The notes: generated by a model not told the origin, from the sequence alone. DNA of 64,000 bases from Streptomyces sp. SCUT-3 (GCF_014083985.1 NZ_CP046907.1:186001-250000); one strand, 5' to 3'. Counted from the stretch's first letter, positions 44,849 to 53,166 are shown. Numbers and translations are program-made.

Positions 44849-46159
44849 ATGACCGTCGAAGCTCAGCCGTCCGCCCTCACCCACCCGGCCCCGCCGCGCA
44901 CACCGGCACTGATGTGGGCGGTCGTCGCCCTGTGCACCGCGGCGATCACCGTGGAAGGGTTCGACCTCATCGTCTACGGCGTGGCCCTGCCCGCGATGCT
45001 CGCCGACGGGTCGCTGGGCCTCGACAAGTCACTGGCCGGGACCCTCGGCAGCCTCGCCTACGCGGGCATGCTCGTGGGCGCCGTGGTCTGCGGCCCGCTC
45101 GCGGACCGGCTCGGCAGGCGGCGCCTGGTCCTCGCCTCCGGCGCGGTCTTCACCGTCTTCACGGTGGCGTGCGCGCTGGTCACCGAACCCTGGCAGTTCG
45201 GGGCCGCCCGGCTGCTCGCGGGCATCGGCATGGGCGGTGTGATGCCGTCCTGCGTGGCCCTGAGCAAGGAGTACGCGCCGCGGGGCCGTTCCGCCCTGGT
45301 GGCGACCGTGGTCCTCGCCGGCATCCCGGTGGGCGGGGTGCTGGCCGCGCTGACGGCCGCCGCGTGGGGCGGCCCGCTGGGCTGGCGCGGTCTGTTCGGC
45401 GTCGGCGCGGCCCTCTCGGCGATCATGATGACGGCCGCGTACTTCCTGCTGCCCGACTCGGTGCCTTCCCGGCCCGCCACCGGCACGACCGTCCAGGACG
45501 CCGGCCGGGACACCGCCCGGGACACCGTCCGGGACGCCGGCCGGGACACCGTCCGGAATCCGCAGGACGGCGGGGAAACCGGTGTCCGCACGATCCTGTC
45601 CGGGCCCTACGCCCGCCGCACCGTCCTGTTCATCATCGCCAACTTCGCGGTGCTGCTCTCCTGGTACGGCCTGAACACCTGGCTCACCCAGCTGATGCGC
45701 GAGATGGACTACCCGCTCGGCTCGGCGCTGCGCTTCACCCTGGTCCTGAACCTCGGCGCCGTCGTCGGCTCCTTCGCGCTGGCCGCCCTGGCCGACCGGA
45801 TCGGGCCCCGCCCGGTCACCATCGGCAGCGCCGCGCTCGCCGGCCTCGCCGTCCTCGGTCTGTCGCAGGGCGGCAGCACGGTGGTGGTCCTCGGCATCAC
45901 CGCACTGGCCGGGGTCGGCGCCCACTCGTCTCTGACCATGCTGAACGACTGGGTCGCGTCCAGCTATCCGGCCACGGCCCGCGCCACCGCACTGGGCTGG
46001 GCCTCCGGCTTCGGACGCGGCGGCGCGATCGTGGCACCGCTGGTCGGCGGCTGGATCCTCCAGGCCGCCCTGGGGCCGACCGTCGTGTTCCACGTGTTCG
46101 CCGCGGCCGCGCTGCTGTGCGCCGTGACCCTCCTCGCCGTCCCCGCACACCGGGACTGA
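44849..46159 (+). CDS. MFS transporter, aromatic acid:H+ symporter type
   Basis: The 436-residue product has 12 predicted membrane segments. The TM1 motif EGFDLIVYGVALP (Asp39) and loop motif GPLADRLGRRRLVL are typical of AAHS carriers such as BenK/PcaK. The central cytosolic loop holds a DNA-level repeat encoding alternating DAGRDT/ARDT elements. A 226-bp leader separates it from the IclR gene, so it has its own promoter. No ring-cleavage genes are present in the window, so the actual substrate is open. Confidence 0.86.
   Translation: MTVEAQPSALTHPAPPRTPALMWAVVALCTAAITVEGFDLIVYGVALPAMLADGSLGLDKSLAGTLGSLAYAGMLVGAVVCGPLADRLGRRRLVLASGAVFTVFTVACALVTEPWQFGAARLLAGIGMGGVMPSCVALSKEYAPRGRSALVATVVLAGIPVGGVLAALTAAAWGGPLGWRGLFGVGAALSAIMMTAAYFLLPDSVPSRPATGTTVQDAGRDTARDTVRDAGRDTVRNPQDGGETGVRTILSGPYARRTVLFIIANFAVLLSWYGLNTWLTQLMREMDYPLGSALRFTLVLNLGAVVGSFALAALADRIGPRPVTIGSAALAGLAVLGLSQGGSTVVVLGITALAGVGAHSSLTMLNDWVASSYPATARATALGWASGFGRGGAIVAPLVGGWILQAALGPTVVFHVFAAAALLCAVTLLAVPAHRD
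45497..45556. repeat. 36-bp imperfect repeat in the MFS central loop
   Basis: GACGCCGGCCGGGACACC starts at 45497 and again at 45533, with related GGGACACCG copies between. It keeps frame and lengthens the charged loop between TM6 and TM7. Confidence 0.7.
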
Positions 46160-46181
46160 CACCCCGGCGGGGCCTGCGGCA

Positions 46182-46208
46182 CGGCCGCCCCGCGCACCGG
46201 GGCGGCCG
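46182..46208 (+). terminator. Terminator after the MFS gene
   Basis: A perfect 11-bp inverted repeat (46182-46192 and 46198-46208, 5-nt loop). Confidence 0.65.
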
Positions 46209-46229
46209 GCGGCAGTAGGGTGCCGTGCC

Positions 46230-47168
46230 ATGGGGGCTTCGTTCGTCTTCTGCTCGGACCCGCTCGACCCGCGCCGCGTCGACCCGCACTTCGCCCGCGA
46301 GGCGCAGGCGGTGCGCGCCTCGGGCGGCCGGGTGTGCCTGGTCGACCACGACGCGCTGCTGGCCGGCGACGCCGCCGGGGCCGTGGCCCGGGTGCCCCGG
46401 GACGCCGGGCCGGTCCGCTACCGGGGATGGATGGTGCCCTCCGCCGGCTACGCGGCGCTGGCCGGCGCCCTCGCCGCACGCGGCGCGGCCCTGCTCACCT
46501 CCCCGGACGCCTACCGCAGGGCGCACGAGCTGCCCGGCTGGTACGCGGTCTTCGAGGCGGTGACCCCGCGCAGCGTGTGGCTGCCCGCCGAACCGGGCCG
46601 GGCGCCGGCCCCGCAGGAACTGGCGGCGGCGGTGGCCCCGCTCGGCGGCGGCCCGGCCGTGGTCAAGGACTACGTCAAGTCGCGCAAGCACGAGTGGCGG
46701 GAGGCGTGCTGGGTGCCGGAGCTGTCCGACACCCGGGCGCTCTCCCGGGTCGTGGAGCGGTTCGTGGAGCTCCAGGAGGACCACCTGGCGGGCGGGATCG
46801 TGGTCCGCGCCTTCGAACCGTTCACCGACGGCGGGGAGGCCCGGGTGTGGTGGGCGGACGGCGAGCCGGTGCTGGTGACCGCACACCCGGACACCCCCGG
46901 CGCACGGCCCGACCCCGGCCCCGCCCTGGACGCGCTGCGGCCCCTGGTCGCGGCCCTGGGCTGCCCCTTCGTCACCACCGACACGGCGCTGCGCGCCGAC
47001 GGGGTGTGGCGGGTGGTGGAGGTCGGGGACGGGCAGGTCAGCGGCCTGCCAGGGTCCGCGGACCCGGTAGGGCTGATCAAACCGCTTATGCAGAACGCCA
47101 CCGGCCAGTACAGTTCCGCGCATGCTGCGTGGAGAGCGGATTTCGCTGCACGAACTGCCGCCCGGTGA
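46230..47168 (+). CDS. ATP-grasp domain protein
   Basis: The 312-residue product has an N-terminal pre-ATP-grasp region (FVFCSDPLDPRRVDPHFAREAQAV) followed by an ATP-grasp core: VVKDYVKSRKHEW (ATP-binding Lys), IVVRAFEPF and the acidic metal-binding end WRVVEVGDGQVS. It is conserved in actinomycetes without a firm substrate; ATP-grasp enzymes ligate carboxylates to amines or thiols. Its last 47 bp overlap the start of a GNAT gene. A 262-bp truncated copy of its middle lies at 49157-49418. Confidence 0.8.
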   Translation: MGASFVFCSDPLDPRRVDPHFAREAQAVRASGGRVCLVDHDALLAGDAAGAVARVPRDAGPVRYRGWMVPSAGYAALAGALAARGAALLTSPDAYRRAHELPGWYAVFEAVTPRSVWLPAEPGRAPAPQELAAAVAPLGGGPAVVKDYVKSRKHEWREACWVPELSDTRALSRVVERFVELQEDHLAGGIVVRAFEPFTDGGEARVWWADGEPVLVTAHPDTPGARPDPGPALDALRPLVAALGCPFVTTDTALRADGVWRVVEVGDGQVSGLPGSADPVGLIKPLMQNATGQYSSAHAAWRADFAARTAAR

Positions 47169-47631
47169 GGCCGCCGTCCTGGCCGACGGCGAGTCCGGCG
47201 ACCTGACCTGGCTCGACGGCTCCCCCACCCCGGGCAGCCGGGCGGGCGCCACGATCGTGGTCCGGGCCGCCGCCGCGGGCCTGTACCGGCCGGGCTGGGG
47301 CATCTACACGATCCAACGCGCCGACGGGGTGACGGTGGGCGCCATCGGCTTCAACTCGCCCCCCGAGGGCGGCCGGGCGGAGATCGGCTACAACCTGTCC
47401 GACTCGGCCCGGGGCAACGGCTACGCCACCGACGCGGTGCGCACCCTGGCCGCCTGGGCCCTGGGGCAGCCGGAGGCGGAGGCCGTCACGGCCCTGACCG
47501 AGCCGGGCAACCTCCCCTCCCAGCAGGTGCTGGAGCGCGCCGGCTTCCGGCGCGGCCCCGACACCGACACCGGCCTGCGCTCCTACGAACTGACCGCGGC
47601 CGGCCTCCGGGCCTGCGACCGGGCCGCCTGA
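47122..47631 (+). CDS. GNAT family N-acetyltransferase
   Basis: The 169-residue product has a RimJ/RimL-like fold start MLRGERISLHELPPGE and the acetyl-CoA loop LSDSARGNGYATDAVRTLAAWAL, then NLPSQQVLERAGFRRG. It starts inside the 3' end of the ATP-grasp gene (47-bp overlap in another frame), so the two are probably coupled. Whether they act on the same molecule is unknown. It is followed by a strong terminator. Confidence 0.83.
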   Translation: MLRGERISLHELPPGEAAVLADGESGDLTWLDGSPTPGSRAGATIVVRAAAAGLYRPGWGIYTIQRADGVTVGAIGFNSPPEGGRAEIGYNLSDSARGNGYATDAVRTLAAWALGQPEAEAVTALTEPGNLPSQQVLERAGFRRGPDTDTGLRSYELTAAGLRACDRAA

Positions 47632-47666
47632 CGGCTTCCCCCGCGGGGCCGGGACGGACGCACGAC

Positions 47667-47703
47667 GTCCGCCGCAGCAGATCCGGCGTCTGCTGCGGCG
47701 GAC
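47667..47703. terminator. Bidirectional terminator between the GNAT and copZ-like genes
   Basis: A perfect 15-bp inverted repeat (47667-47681 and 47689-47703, 7-nt loop) lies between convergent genes. Confidence 0.85.
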
Positions 47704-47728
47704 ACGGATCTTCCGCCGACGGCGCGGG

Positions 47729-47971
47729 TCACCCGCTCGATGGCTCGCGTGGTCCCCGTCCGTCCGCGACTGCGAGTTCGTAGCCCGCTTCCTCGATCGC
47801 GGTACGTACGTCTGCGACGTCGAGATCCCTGTCGCTGGTCACCGACACCCTGCCGCTGTCGACGTTCACCCTCACGGCGGTGACACCGGCCATGCGCTCG
47901 ATCTCCTCGGTGACGAATGCCGCGCAGTGCCCGCACACCATGCCGGTGACGGTGTAGCCGCTCTCCGTCAT
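47729..47971 (-). CDS. Heavy-metal-associated (CopZ-like) domain protein
   Basis: The 80-residue HMA-domain protein has the metal site MVCGHC (Cys13, Cys16), variant of MxCxxC, and the usual beta-alpha-beta-beta-alpha-beta length. It probably binds Cu(I). Its start overlaps the stop of a SnoaL-like gene by 4 bp (ATGA), an unexpected partner. No CopA ATPase is adjacent. Codon choice is visibly less GC-biased than in most of the window. Confidence 0.85.
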   Translation of the reverse strand: MTESGYTVTGMVCGHCAAFVTEEIERMAGVTAVRVNVDSGRVSVTSDRDLDVADVRTAIEEAGYELAVADGRGPREPSSG

Positions 47972-48420
47972 GCCGCCCCCTCGTTCCCGTCGGGCGCCCC
48001 GGGGCCCGGCTGCCGGGGACCGGCATTGCCGCCGCGGGCGGGGACGGTGCGGGTGAGCATGTGAGCCCGGCGCATCCGCCCGTCGGGGGCGAACCGTCCG
48101 AAGAAGCAGACCTCGATCGCGAGATCCTTGCTGCGCTGCCGCACGTGCATGGTGTAGCGGGCGGCGATCCGGTCGCCGTCGACGATCGCCTCGTGAACCT
48201 CCATCCGGCTGCTGGGCCGGTTCTTGCGCACCGGGCGGGTGTGCGCGACGAGCTTGTCGCGATCCATCCGGTGCCCGTCGGCGATCTGGACGATGTCCGG
48301 GGTGTGGTACCTGTCGACGATCAGCGCCGGATCCTCGTCGCTCTCCAGCAACTCCTCGGTGAAGGAGGTGAAGAAGTCGGCGATGAACTGCTTGGGGTCG
48401 GCGTCACCGAGCGGGTGCAT
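47968..48420 (-). CDS. SnoaL/NTF2-like protein
   Basis: The 150-residue product has an NTF2-like pattern: FIADFFTSFTEELLESDEDPALIVDRYHTPDIVQIADG, then EVHEAIVDGDRIAARYTMHV and CFFGRFAPDGRMRRAHML. ATG 48420 is chosen over 48453 because AAGGAG lies just upstream. NTF2-like proteins bind or isomerise small hydrophobic molecules. It is divergent from a TetR gene whose operators overlap its promoter, so TetR control is likely. Confidence 0.82.
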   Translation of the reverse strand: MHPLGDADPKQFIADFFTSFTEELLESDEDPALIVDRYHTPDIVQIADGHRMDRDKLVAHTRPVRKNRPSSRMEVHEAIVDGDRIAARYTMHVRQRSKDLAIEVCFFGRFAPDGRMRRAHMLTRTVPARGGNAGPRQPGPGAPDGNEGAA

Positions 48421-48450
48421 GGCACTCCTTGCAGCCTGGGACTCACGAGC

Positions 48451-48510
48451 CATCTCTTACACGCTGTAAGGTATGCGAGGGCCAGTAACTCTGACAAGGT
48501 GTAAGAGATG
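48451..48510. promoter_or_regulatory. Paired TetR operator region
   Basis: CATCTCTTACAC (48451-48462) and GTGTAAGAGATG (48499-48510) form a perfect 12-bp inverted repeat flanking the promoters. Each arm is half of its own smaller palindrome: CTTACACGCTGTAAG (48456-48470) and CTCTGACA/TGTAAGAG (48490-48508, one mismatch). The second overlaps the tetR start codon. This is the layout of a divergent, autoregulated TetR switch. Confidence 0.72.
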
Positions 48511-49122
48511 ACCTCGTTCCCGGCTCGTAACCGCCGTGCCGATGCCCGCCGCAGCAGGACCGCCATCCTGGATGCCGCCGCCCGCGTCCTCAACGCCGAC
48601 CCCGATGCCGGCCTGGAAGCGATCGCCACTGCCGCGGGCGTGACCCGCCAGACCGTCTACGCCCACTTCCCCTCGCGAGAGCAACTGCTGATCGCGGTCG
48701 TCGACCGGCTCACGCAGGAGGCCGTCGCCGCGATGGACGCCGCCGAGCCCGATGCCGGACCGGCCGCCGACGCTCTGCTGCGGCTGCTCGACGCGAGCGC
48801 GGGGACGCTCCGGCGCTTTCCCGTACTGCTGCGGAAGATCAGCTCACTGCCTGTCGGTCCGCAGGCGGACCACGACCGGCACACGCCCGTCGCCGACCGG
48901 ATCAAACGAGTTGTTCAACGTGGCCGGCAGGCCGGGGAATTCGATGACCGGCTCCCACTCGACTGGCTGGTCACGGCAACCATCAGGCTCGCTCACGCCG
49001 CGAGCGAAGAACGAGATGCCGGCCGGCTGTCCGGCGACGAGGCGGAGGACGCCCTCCGCACCAGCCTGCTCCGCATACTTGGCGCGGCCTCAGGAGACGG
49101 CTGCCCGCCTCGGCCCCGGTGA
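48508..49122 (+). CDS. TetR-family regulator
   Basis: The 204-residue product has the HTH ILDAAARVLNADPDAGLEAIATAAGVTRQTVYAHFPSREQLL at about 20-61 and a helical ligand domain to the end. It is divergent from the SnoaL-like/CopZ-like operon and its start codon lies in one operator. It probably represses both units. The ligand is unknown. Its less extreme codon bias suggests the trio entered together (inference). Confidence 0.88.
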   Translation: MTSFPARNRRADARRSRTAILDAAARVLNADPDAGLEAIATAAGVTRQTVYAHFPSREQLLIAVVDRLTQEAVAAMDAAEPDAGPAADALLRLLDASAGTLRRFPVLLRKISSLPVGPQADHDRHTPVADRIKRVVQRGRQAGEFDDRLPLDWLVTATIRLAHAASEERDAGRLSGDEAEDALRTSLLRILGAASGDGCPPRPR

Positions 49123-49156
49123 CGGTGAGCTCCGCCTCGTGCACGGCTCTCACACC

Positions 49157-49418
49157 GAGCCGGGCCGGGCGCCCGCGCCGCAGGAAATGACAGCGGCGGC
49201 CCCGCTCGGCGGCCCGGCCGTGGTCAAGGACTACGTCAGGTCGCGCAAGCACGAGTGGCGGGAGGCGTGCCGGGTGCCGGAGCTGTCCGACACCCGGGCG
49301 CTCTCCCGGGTCGTGGAGCGGTTCGTGGAGCTCCAGGAGGACCACCTGGCGGGCGGGATCGTGGTCCGCGCCTTCGAACCGTTCACCGACGGCGGGGAGG
49401 CCCGGGTGTGGTGGGCGG
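49157..49418 (+). pseudogene. Truncated duplicate of the ATP-grasp gene
   Basis: This segment copies 46590-46857 of the ATP-grasp gene. The last 210 bp or so differ at only two positions by eye (Lys to Arg in DYVKSRK and Trp to Arg in ACWVPE), and there are two 3-bp deletions nearer the start. It lacks the N-terminal third and the catalytic C-terminus, has no start signal and runs into unrelated sequence (AAGSGRPRSG) to a stop at 49462. It is a recent partial duplication lying 2.3 kb from its parent. Confidence 0.85.
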
Positions 49419-49468
49419 CGGGGTCCGGTCGTCCTCGGTCCGGGTCGGCGGGCGGCCCATGACCCGTC

Positions 49469-50353
49469 TCAGCCCGGCAGAGCGTCCTCGAGCTGCACCA
49501 GCTCCTCCGTGCTCAGCGCGAGCTCCGCGGCCCTGGCGGAGTCGGTGATGGAGGCCGGGCGACCGGCTCCCGGTATCGGGATCACCGCCGGGGAACGGGC
49601 GAGCAGCCAGGCAAGGGCGATCCGCTGCGGGCTGACACCGTGCTCGGCCGCGACGCGGTGGAAGGCGGTGCCGGCGGAGGTGGGGCCGGAGGGGCCGTCG
49701 AGGGAGCTGCGCGAGATGCCGCCGAGCGGGCTCCAGGGCAGGAAGGCCAGGCCCAGCCGGGTGCTCAGCCGCAGCTCGGGCTCGCTGTCGCGTACGGCGG
49801 GCGAGTACTGGTTCTGCACGGAGACGAGTCCGTCGCCGAGGATCCGATGCGCCTGGAGGATCTGCGTGGTGGTGACGTTGGAGATCCCGGCGGCGCGGAT
49901 CGTGCCGGCGTCGAGCAGCTCGAGCAGCGCGCCGACGGACTCCTCCCAGGGCACGGCCGGGTCCGGCTTGTGCAGCTGGTACAGGCCGATCGCGTCGACC
50001 CCCAGACGCCTGGCGGATGCCTCGGCGGCCTGTTTGAGATGTTCCGGGGTGGCGGTGACGGTCCAGCTGCCGTCGCCGGGGCGGCCGCGGCCGCCCTTGG
50101 TGGCCACGAGGACGTCGGAGGTGTCGCCGCCGTAGCGGGCCAGGGCGCGGGCGATCAGCAGTTCGTTGTGACCGGTCTCGCCGGCGTGCCAGTGGTAGCT
50201 GTCGGCGGTGTCGATGAGCGTGACGCCGGCGTCGAGGGCGGCGTGGACGGTGGCGACGGCCTGCGCCTCGTCGGGGCGGTGTTCGACGGACAGCGGCATG
50301 GCGCCCAGCCCGACGGCGCTGACAGCGGTGCGGGCGATGGTGCGGTATCGCAT
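49469..50353 (-). CDS. Aldo/keto reductase
   Basis: The 294-residue TIM-barrel reductase has the AKR tetrad Asp48, Tyr53 (LIDTADSYHWH), Lys86 (VATKGG) and His128 (YQLHKPD), with the NADPH-binding end IPIPGAGRPASI. It reduces aldehydes or ketones; the substrate is unknown. The start at 50353 is 15 bp after the upstream epimerase gene, so they share an operon divergent from a LysR regulator. Confidence 0.9.
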   Translation of the reverse strand: MRYRTIARTAVSAVGLGAMPLSVEHRPDEAQAVATVHAALDAGVTLIDTADSYHWHAGETGHNELLIARALARYGGDTSDVLVATKGGRGRPGDGSWTVTATPEHLKQAAEASARRLGVDAIGLYQLHKPDPAVPWEESVGALLELLDAGTIRAAGISNVTTTQILQAHRILGDGLVSVQNQYSPAVRDSEPELRLSTRLGLAFLPWSPLGGISRSSLDGPSGPTSAGTAFHRVAAEHGVSPQRIALAWLLARSPAVIPIPGAGRPASITDSARAAELALSTEELVQLEDALPG

Positions 50354-50368
50354 GGCGGCTCGGGCTCC

Positions 50369-51307
50369 TCAGGCGGTGGGGGACGGCTCGGCGGCGAGGG
50401 CTTCGGCGACGGCGCCGGGCAGCCAGTCGGTGGTGCGGGAGAAGGAGAACCCGAGGGCCTTCGCGCGGGCGTTGCTCATGGCGTAGTGGCGGTCGAAGGA
50501 GAACGGCGAGGCCGCCTCGCCCGCGGCGACGGTCCGGCGGACGGCCTCCCGGCCCACCTGCGCGGCGGTGATCGCGACGAGGTCGTGCACATCGAGTCGG
50601 CCGTCGGAGCAGGCGTTGACCGGGCCGGTGAAGCCGGCCGCGGCCGCCCGCAGCAGCAGCTCCGCCAGTTCCTCGTAGTGGATGAAGACCGTGGGCAGCG
50701 CCTGCGCATGCACGGCGATCTCCTCGCCCCGGGTGATGCGCCCGACGTAGTGCGCCAGCCTGCCGGTGAACTCCTGCGCGCCGCCGCCGAGCACATGGGC
50801 GCTGCGCACACTGGCGCACTCGAAGCCGTCGGCGCGGGCGAGGACGGCCTCCGCCTGGCGCTTGCCCTCGGCGTAGTGCGCCTCCAGGTACGCGCCGTCG
50901 TGCCAGGGAAGGTCCGCGGCCACCGGCCAGGTGGCCGGGTCCACGATCTCCTCCGGCACCGGCGTGCCGGGAGGCACGGCCGGCAGCGCGGCGGTCGCGG
51001 GGTCGTAGACCTCGATCGTGGAGGTCATGACGTAGCGCCGGGTGCGGTCGGCAAAGGTGCGCGCGGCGATTGCGGCCTGCACCGGGGTGTAGCAGACCTG
51101 GTCCACCACGACGTCGAAGGTGCGGGAGCCGAGCACGGCCGTCAGGGCGGCCTCGTCGTTCCGGTCGGCAACGAGGTGCTCGATGCCGGCGGGCGGCGGG
51201 GTGGAGCCACGATTGATCACAGTGACCCGGTGGCCGGCCGCCCGCAGGCGCTTCACCAGGAGCTTTCCGAAGTACCGGCTTCCGCCGATGACGCAGACCC
51301 TTTGCAT
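50369..51307 (-). CDS. NAD(P)-dependent epimerase/reductase-like protein
   Basis: The 312-residue extended SDR-like protein has the nucleotide motif VCVIGGSRYFGKLL (about 4-17) and HYAEGKRQAEA carrying the Lys of the catalytic pair. ATG 51307 (MQRVCVIGG) is chosen because the Rossmann fold starts there; an ATG at 51334 is also open. It is the first gene of a two-gene operon with the aldo/keto reductase, divergent from LysR, the usual arrangement of a LysR-controlled catabolic or detoxification unit. Confidence 0.86.
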   Translation of the reverse strand: MQRVCVIGGSRYFGKLLVKRLRAAGHRVTVINRGSTPPPAGIEHLVADRNDEAALTAVLGSRTFDVVVDQVCYTPVQAAIAARTFADRTRRYVMTSTIEVYDPATAALPAVPPGTPVPEEIVDPATWPVAADLPWHDGAYLEAHYAEGKRQAEAVLARADGFECASVRSAHVLGGGAQEFTGRLAHYVGRITRGEEIAVHAQALPTVFIHYEELAELLLRAAAAGFTGPVNACSDGRLDVHDLVAITAAQVGREAVRRTVAAGEAASPFSFDRHYAMSNARAKALGFSFSRTTDWLPGAVAEALAAEPSPTA

Positions 51308-51377
51308 GCCCCCATCCTGGGGACCTATCGTCACCAGCAGAAGTACCGGCCTTCTTGACGGGTGTTAAGGAAAACTG

Positions 51378-52364
51378 TTGATCGATGTTCAGCGGCTCCG
51401 CGTCCTGCGGGCGGTGGCGGAACACGGCAGCTTCAACCGGGCGGCCACGGCTCTCCGCCTCACCCCCTCGGCCGTCTCCCAGCACGTGGCCGCCCTGGAG
51501 CGCAGCCTCGGCGCCCGGGTCGTCACCCGCAGCACCCGCGGCGCCACCCTCACACAAGCGGGCCGCATCATGGTCGGCGCCGCCGAGTCCGTCGCGGCAG
51601 AGCTCGAACACGCACAGCGGCAGGTCGCACAGCTCAGCACCGGTCTCACCCGACTCACCGTCGCCACCTTCACCAGCGGCGGCCGACTGCTGCTGCCCGC
51701 CGCTCTCACCCGGCTCACGGCAGTCCATCCCCGCACCGTGCTCCACATCAGGGAGGGCGAACCCGAGGACACCCTGCCGCTCGTTCGGCAGGGCGCCGTG
51801 GACCTCGCCCTCGCCTACCACTTCGACGGCCCGCTGCCCGTCGGCCCGGTCCCCGGCTCCGGCTCCGGCTCCGGCTCCGGCCTGGAGTGGACGCCGCTCC
51901 TGGAGGACCCGCTGTTCGTCGTCCTGCCGCCGGGGCACCGGTTCGCCGACCGCGACGCGCTCGACCTCGCCGAGCTGGCTGCCGAACCCTGGGTGCTCGG
52001 CTGCCTGAAGACCGAGGCGTACCTGCGCCGCTACGCCGAGCGCGCCGGCTTCGATCCGGAAGTGCGCGGGACCACGACCGACTACTTCTTCGCCCGCTCA
52101 CTGGTCGCCGCAGGTGTGGGGATCTCTCTGATCCCCTCCGTCGCGCTCGCTCCGGAGATCCCCGGCCTGCACACCGTCCCGGTCACGCCGCCGGGGCCGA
52201 TCCGGCACATCGGCGTCGCCGCGATCGGCCGCGGCGACCGGCCCCACGTCACGACGCTCGTCGACGCCCTTCGCGAGCAGGCGATCAGGATCTCCGGCAG
52301 GAGCGCGGTACGTCCGGAACATCCGGCCGATCCGGCCTCGGGACCGGCGTCCCGATCCGGGTAG
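51378..52364 (+). CDS. LysR-family regulator
   Basis: The 328-residue product has an N-terminal winged helix (VQRLRVLRAVAEHGSFNRAATALRLTPSAVSQHVAALERSLG, about 4-45) and a periplasmic-binding-like effector domain. A (Gly-Ser)4 linker (from the GGCTCC DNA repeat) interrupts the effector domain near residue 160. TTG 51378 follows AAGGA. It is divergent from the epimerase/AKR operon. TTGACGGGTGTTAA in the spacer is a possible T-N11-A LysR box. Confidence 0.88.
   Translation: MIDVQRLRVLRAVAEHGSFNRAATALRLTPSAVSQHVAALERSLGARVVTRSTRGATLTQAGRIMVGAAESVAAELEHAQRQVAQLSTGLTRLTVATFTSGGRLLLPAALTRLTAVHPRTVLHIREGEPEDTLPLVRQGAVDLALAYHFDGPLPVGPVPGSGSGSGSGLEWTPLLEDPLFVVLPPGHRFADRDALDLAELAAEPWVLGCLKTEAYLRRYAERAGFDPEVRGTTTDYFFARSLVAAGVGISLIPSVALAPEIPGLHTVPVTPPGPIRHIGVAAIGRGDRPHVTTLVDALREQAIRISGRSAVRPEHPADPASGPASRSG
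51855..51878. repeat. GGCTCC hexamer repeat in the LysR gene
   Basis: Four in-frame copies of a 6-bp unit encode Gly-Ser repeats. Confidence 0.85.
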
Positions 52365-52770
52365 GGGCGGACGCGGCCCCGGACGTCGCCGGACCCCGGC
52401 TCCACTCGCTGCGCTGCACGCGCAAGGTGCCCTCACCCGCGTCCGGTCCCGGCCTTCGACAAGTCGGACCGCTGCGGGCCGCGGGGCACCTTTCCAGCTT
52501 GTTTTCCAGCTTGTGACGGACAGCCACCAGCCCCGGAACCCGCGGTGGAGCGCCGAGGCCGGAGGTTCCGTTCCGGTCTGCGGCGGAGGCCCGGCACCAA
52601 TGGCCACCGGAGTCGCCGGGGAGCCCGCGGCACAACCGGAACCACGGAGGCCCTCAGCGGGTCGGCTGCAGTCGACAACGCAGCACGAGGCGTCGTGCGT
52701 CCGTTCTACGTGTACGCCGTGCTCGCCAACACGCTGTTCCAGCGCGGCGTACCTGAAACAGTCCGTCCCG
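52365..52770. other. Intergenic region without a supported gene
   Basis: No frame in this stretch has both the expected codon bias and a recognisable product. It contains a direct repeat TTTCCAGCTTGT (two copies within 52491-52516). It may be residual sequence from rearrangement at the edge of the accessory block. Confidence 0.5.
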
Positions 52771-52802
52771 AGCAGCGCCCTGCCCGACGGCAGGGCGTTG
52801 CT
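52771..52802. terminator. Hairpin downstream of the XRE gene
   Basis: A 14-bp stem with one mismatch (52771-52784 and 52789-52802, loop CGAC) lies 60 bp beyond the XRE stop on the minus strand. Confidence 0.6.
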
Positions 52803-52861
52803 CGTCGACGGGTCGCGCCACTGCGGCAGCTGTTCGGCCCGGACCGCAGAGGGCGCCGGGC

Positions 52862-53137
52862 TCAGGCGGACAGTGCCTGGCCGTCGCCGTCGACCGGGGG
52901 CGCGCAGGCGGCGGCCAGCTCGTCCAGGGACAGCCCCAGAGCGCCGGCCAGGGCCGCCACGGTGAAGAAGGCGGGGGTCGGCGCCCGGCCGGTCTCGATC
53001 TTCCGCAGCGTCTCCGCGGACACCCCGGCCGCCGCGGCGACCTCCGTCATGCTGCGCCCGCCGCGGGCCCGGCGCAGCAGTGCGCCGAACCGCTCGCCGC
53101 GCTGCCGTTCCCACGGGGTCAGAGGAGTTCTCACCAT
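52862..53137 (-). CDS. XRE/HTH_3 transcriptional regulator
   Basis: The 91-residue protein is essentially one helix-turn-helix domain (SMTEVAAAAGVSAETLRKIETGRAPTP, about 28-54). TAGTAT at 53145-53150 on the minus strand lies eight bases before ATG 53137, so the message is probably leaderless. A 22-bp near-palindrome overlaps the -10. It is divergent from a methionine aminopeptidase gene, a pairing I recognise from other actinomycetes. Confidence 0.85.
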   Translation of the reverse strand: MVRTPLTPWERQRGERFGALLRRARGGRSMTEVAAAAGVSAETLRKIETGRAPTPAFFTVAALAGALGLSLDELAAACAPPVDGDGQALSA

Positions 53138-53144
53138 GCCCGTG

Positions 53145-53166
53145 ATACTAATACCGGTATAAGTAT
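53145..53166. promoter_or_regulatory. XRE autoregulatory operator candidate
   Basis: A 22-bp palindrome with one mismatched pair, centred on ATACCGGTAT (53151-53160), overlaps the -10 of the XRE gene and lies upstream of the methionine aminopeptidase gene. Confidence 0.6.

Noticed and set aside
36071-46159. The aldehyde oxidoreductase, IclR and aromatic transporter considered as one aromatic-catabolism cluster
   Set aside because: They are separated by phoD, DUF1990 and ACT-GNAT units with terminators, and no ring-cleavage or CoA-ligase genes are present.
47640-52400. The accessory-looking block considered as an integrative element
   Set aside because: No integrase, transposase, tRNA or flanking attachment repeats could be found; only the ATP-grasp duplication hints at rearrangement.
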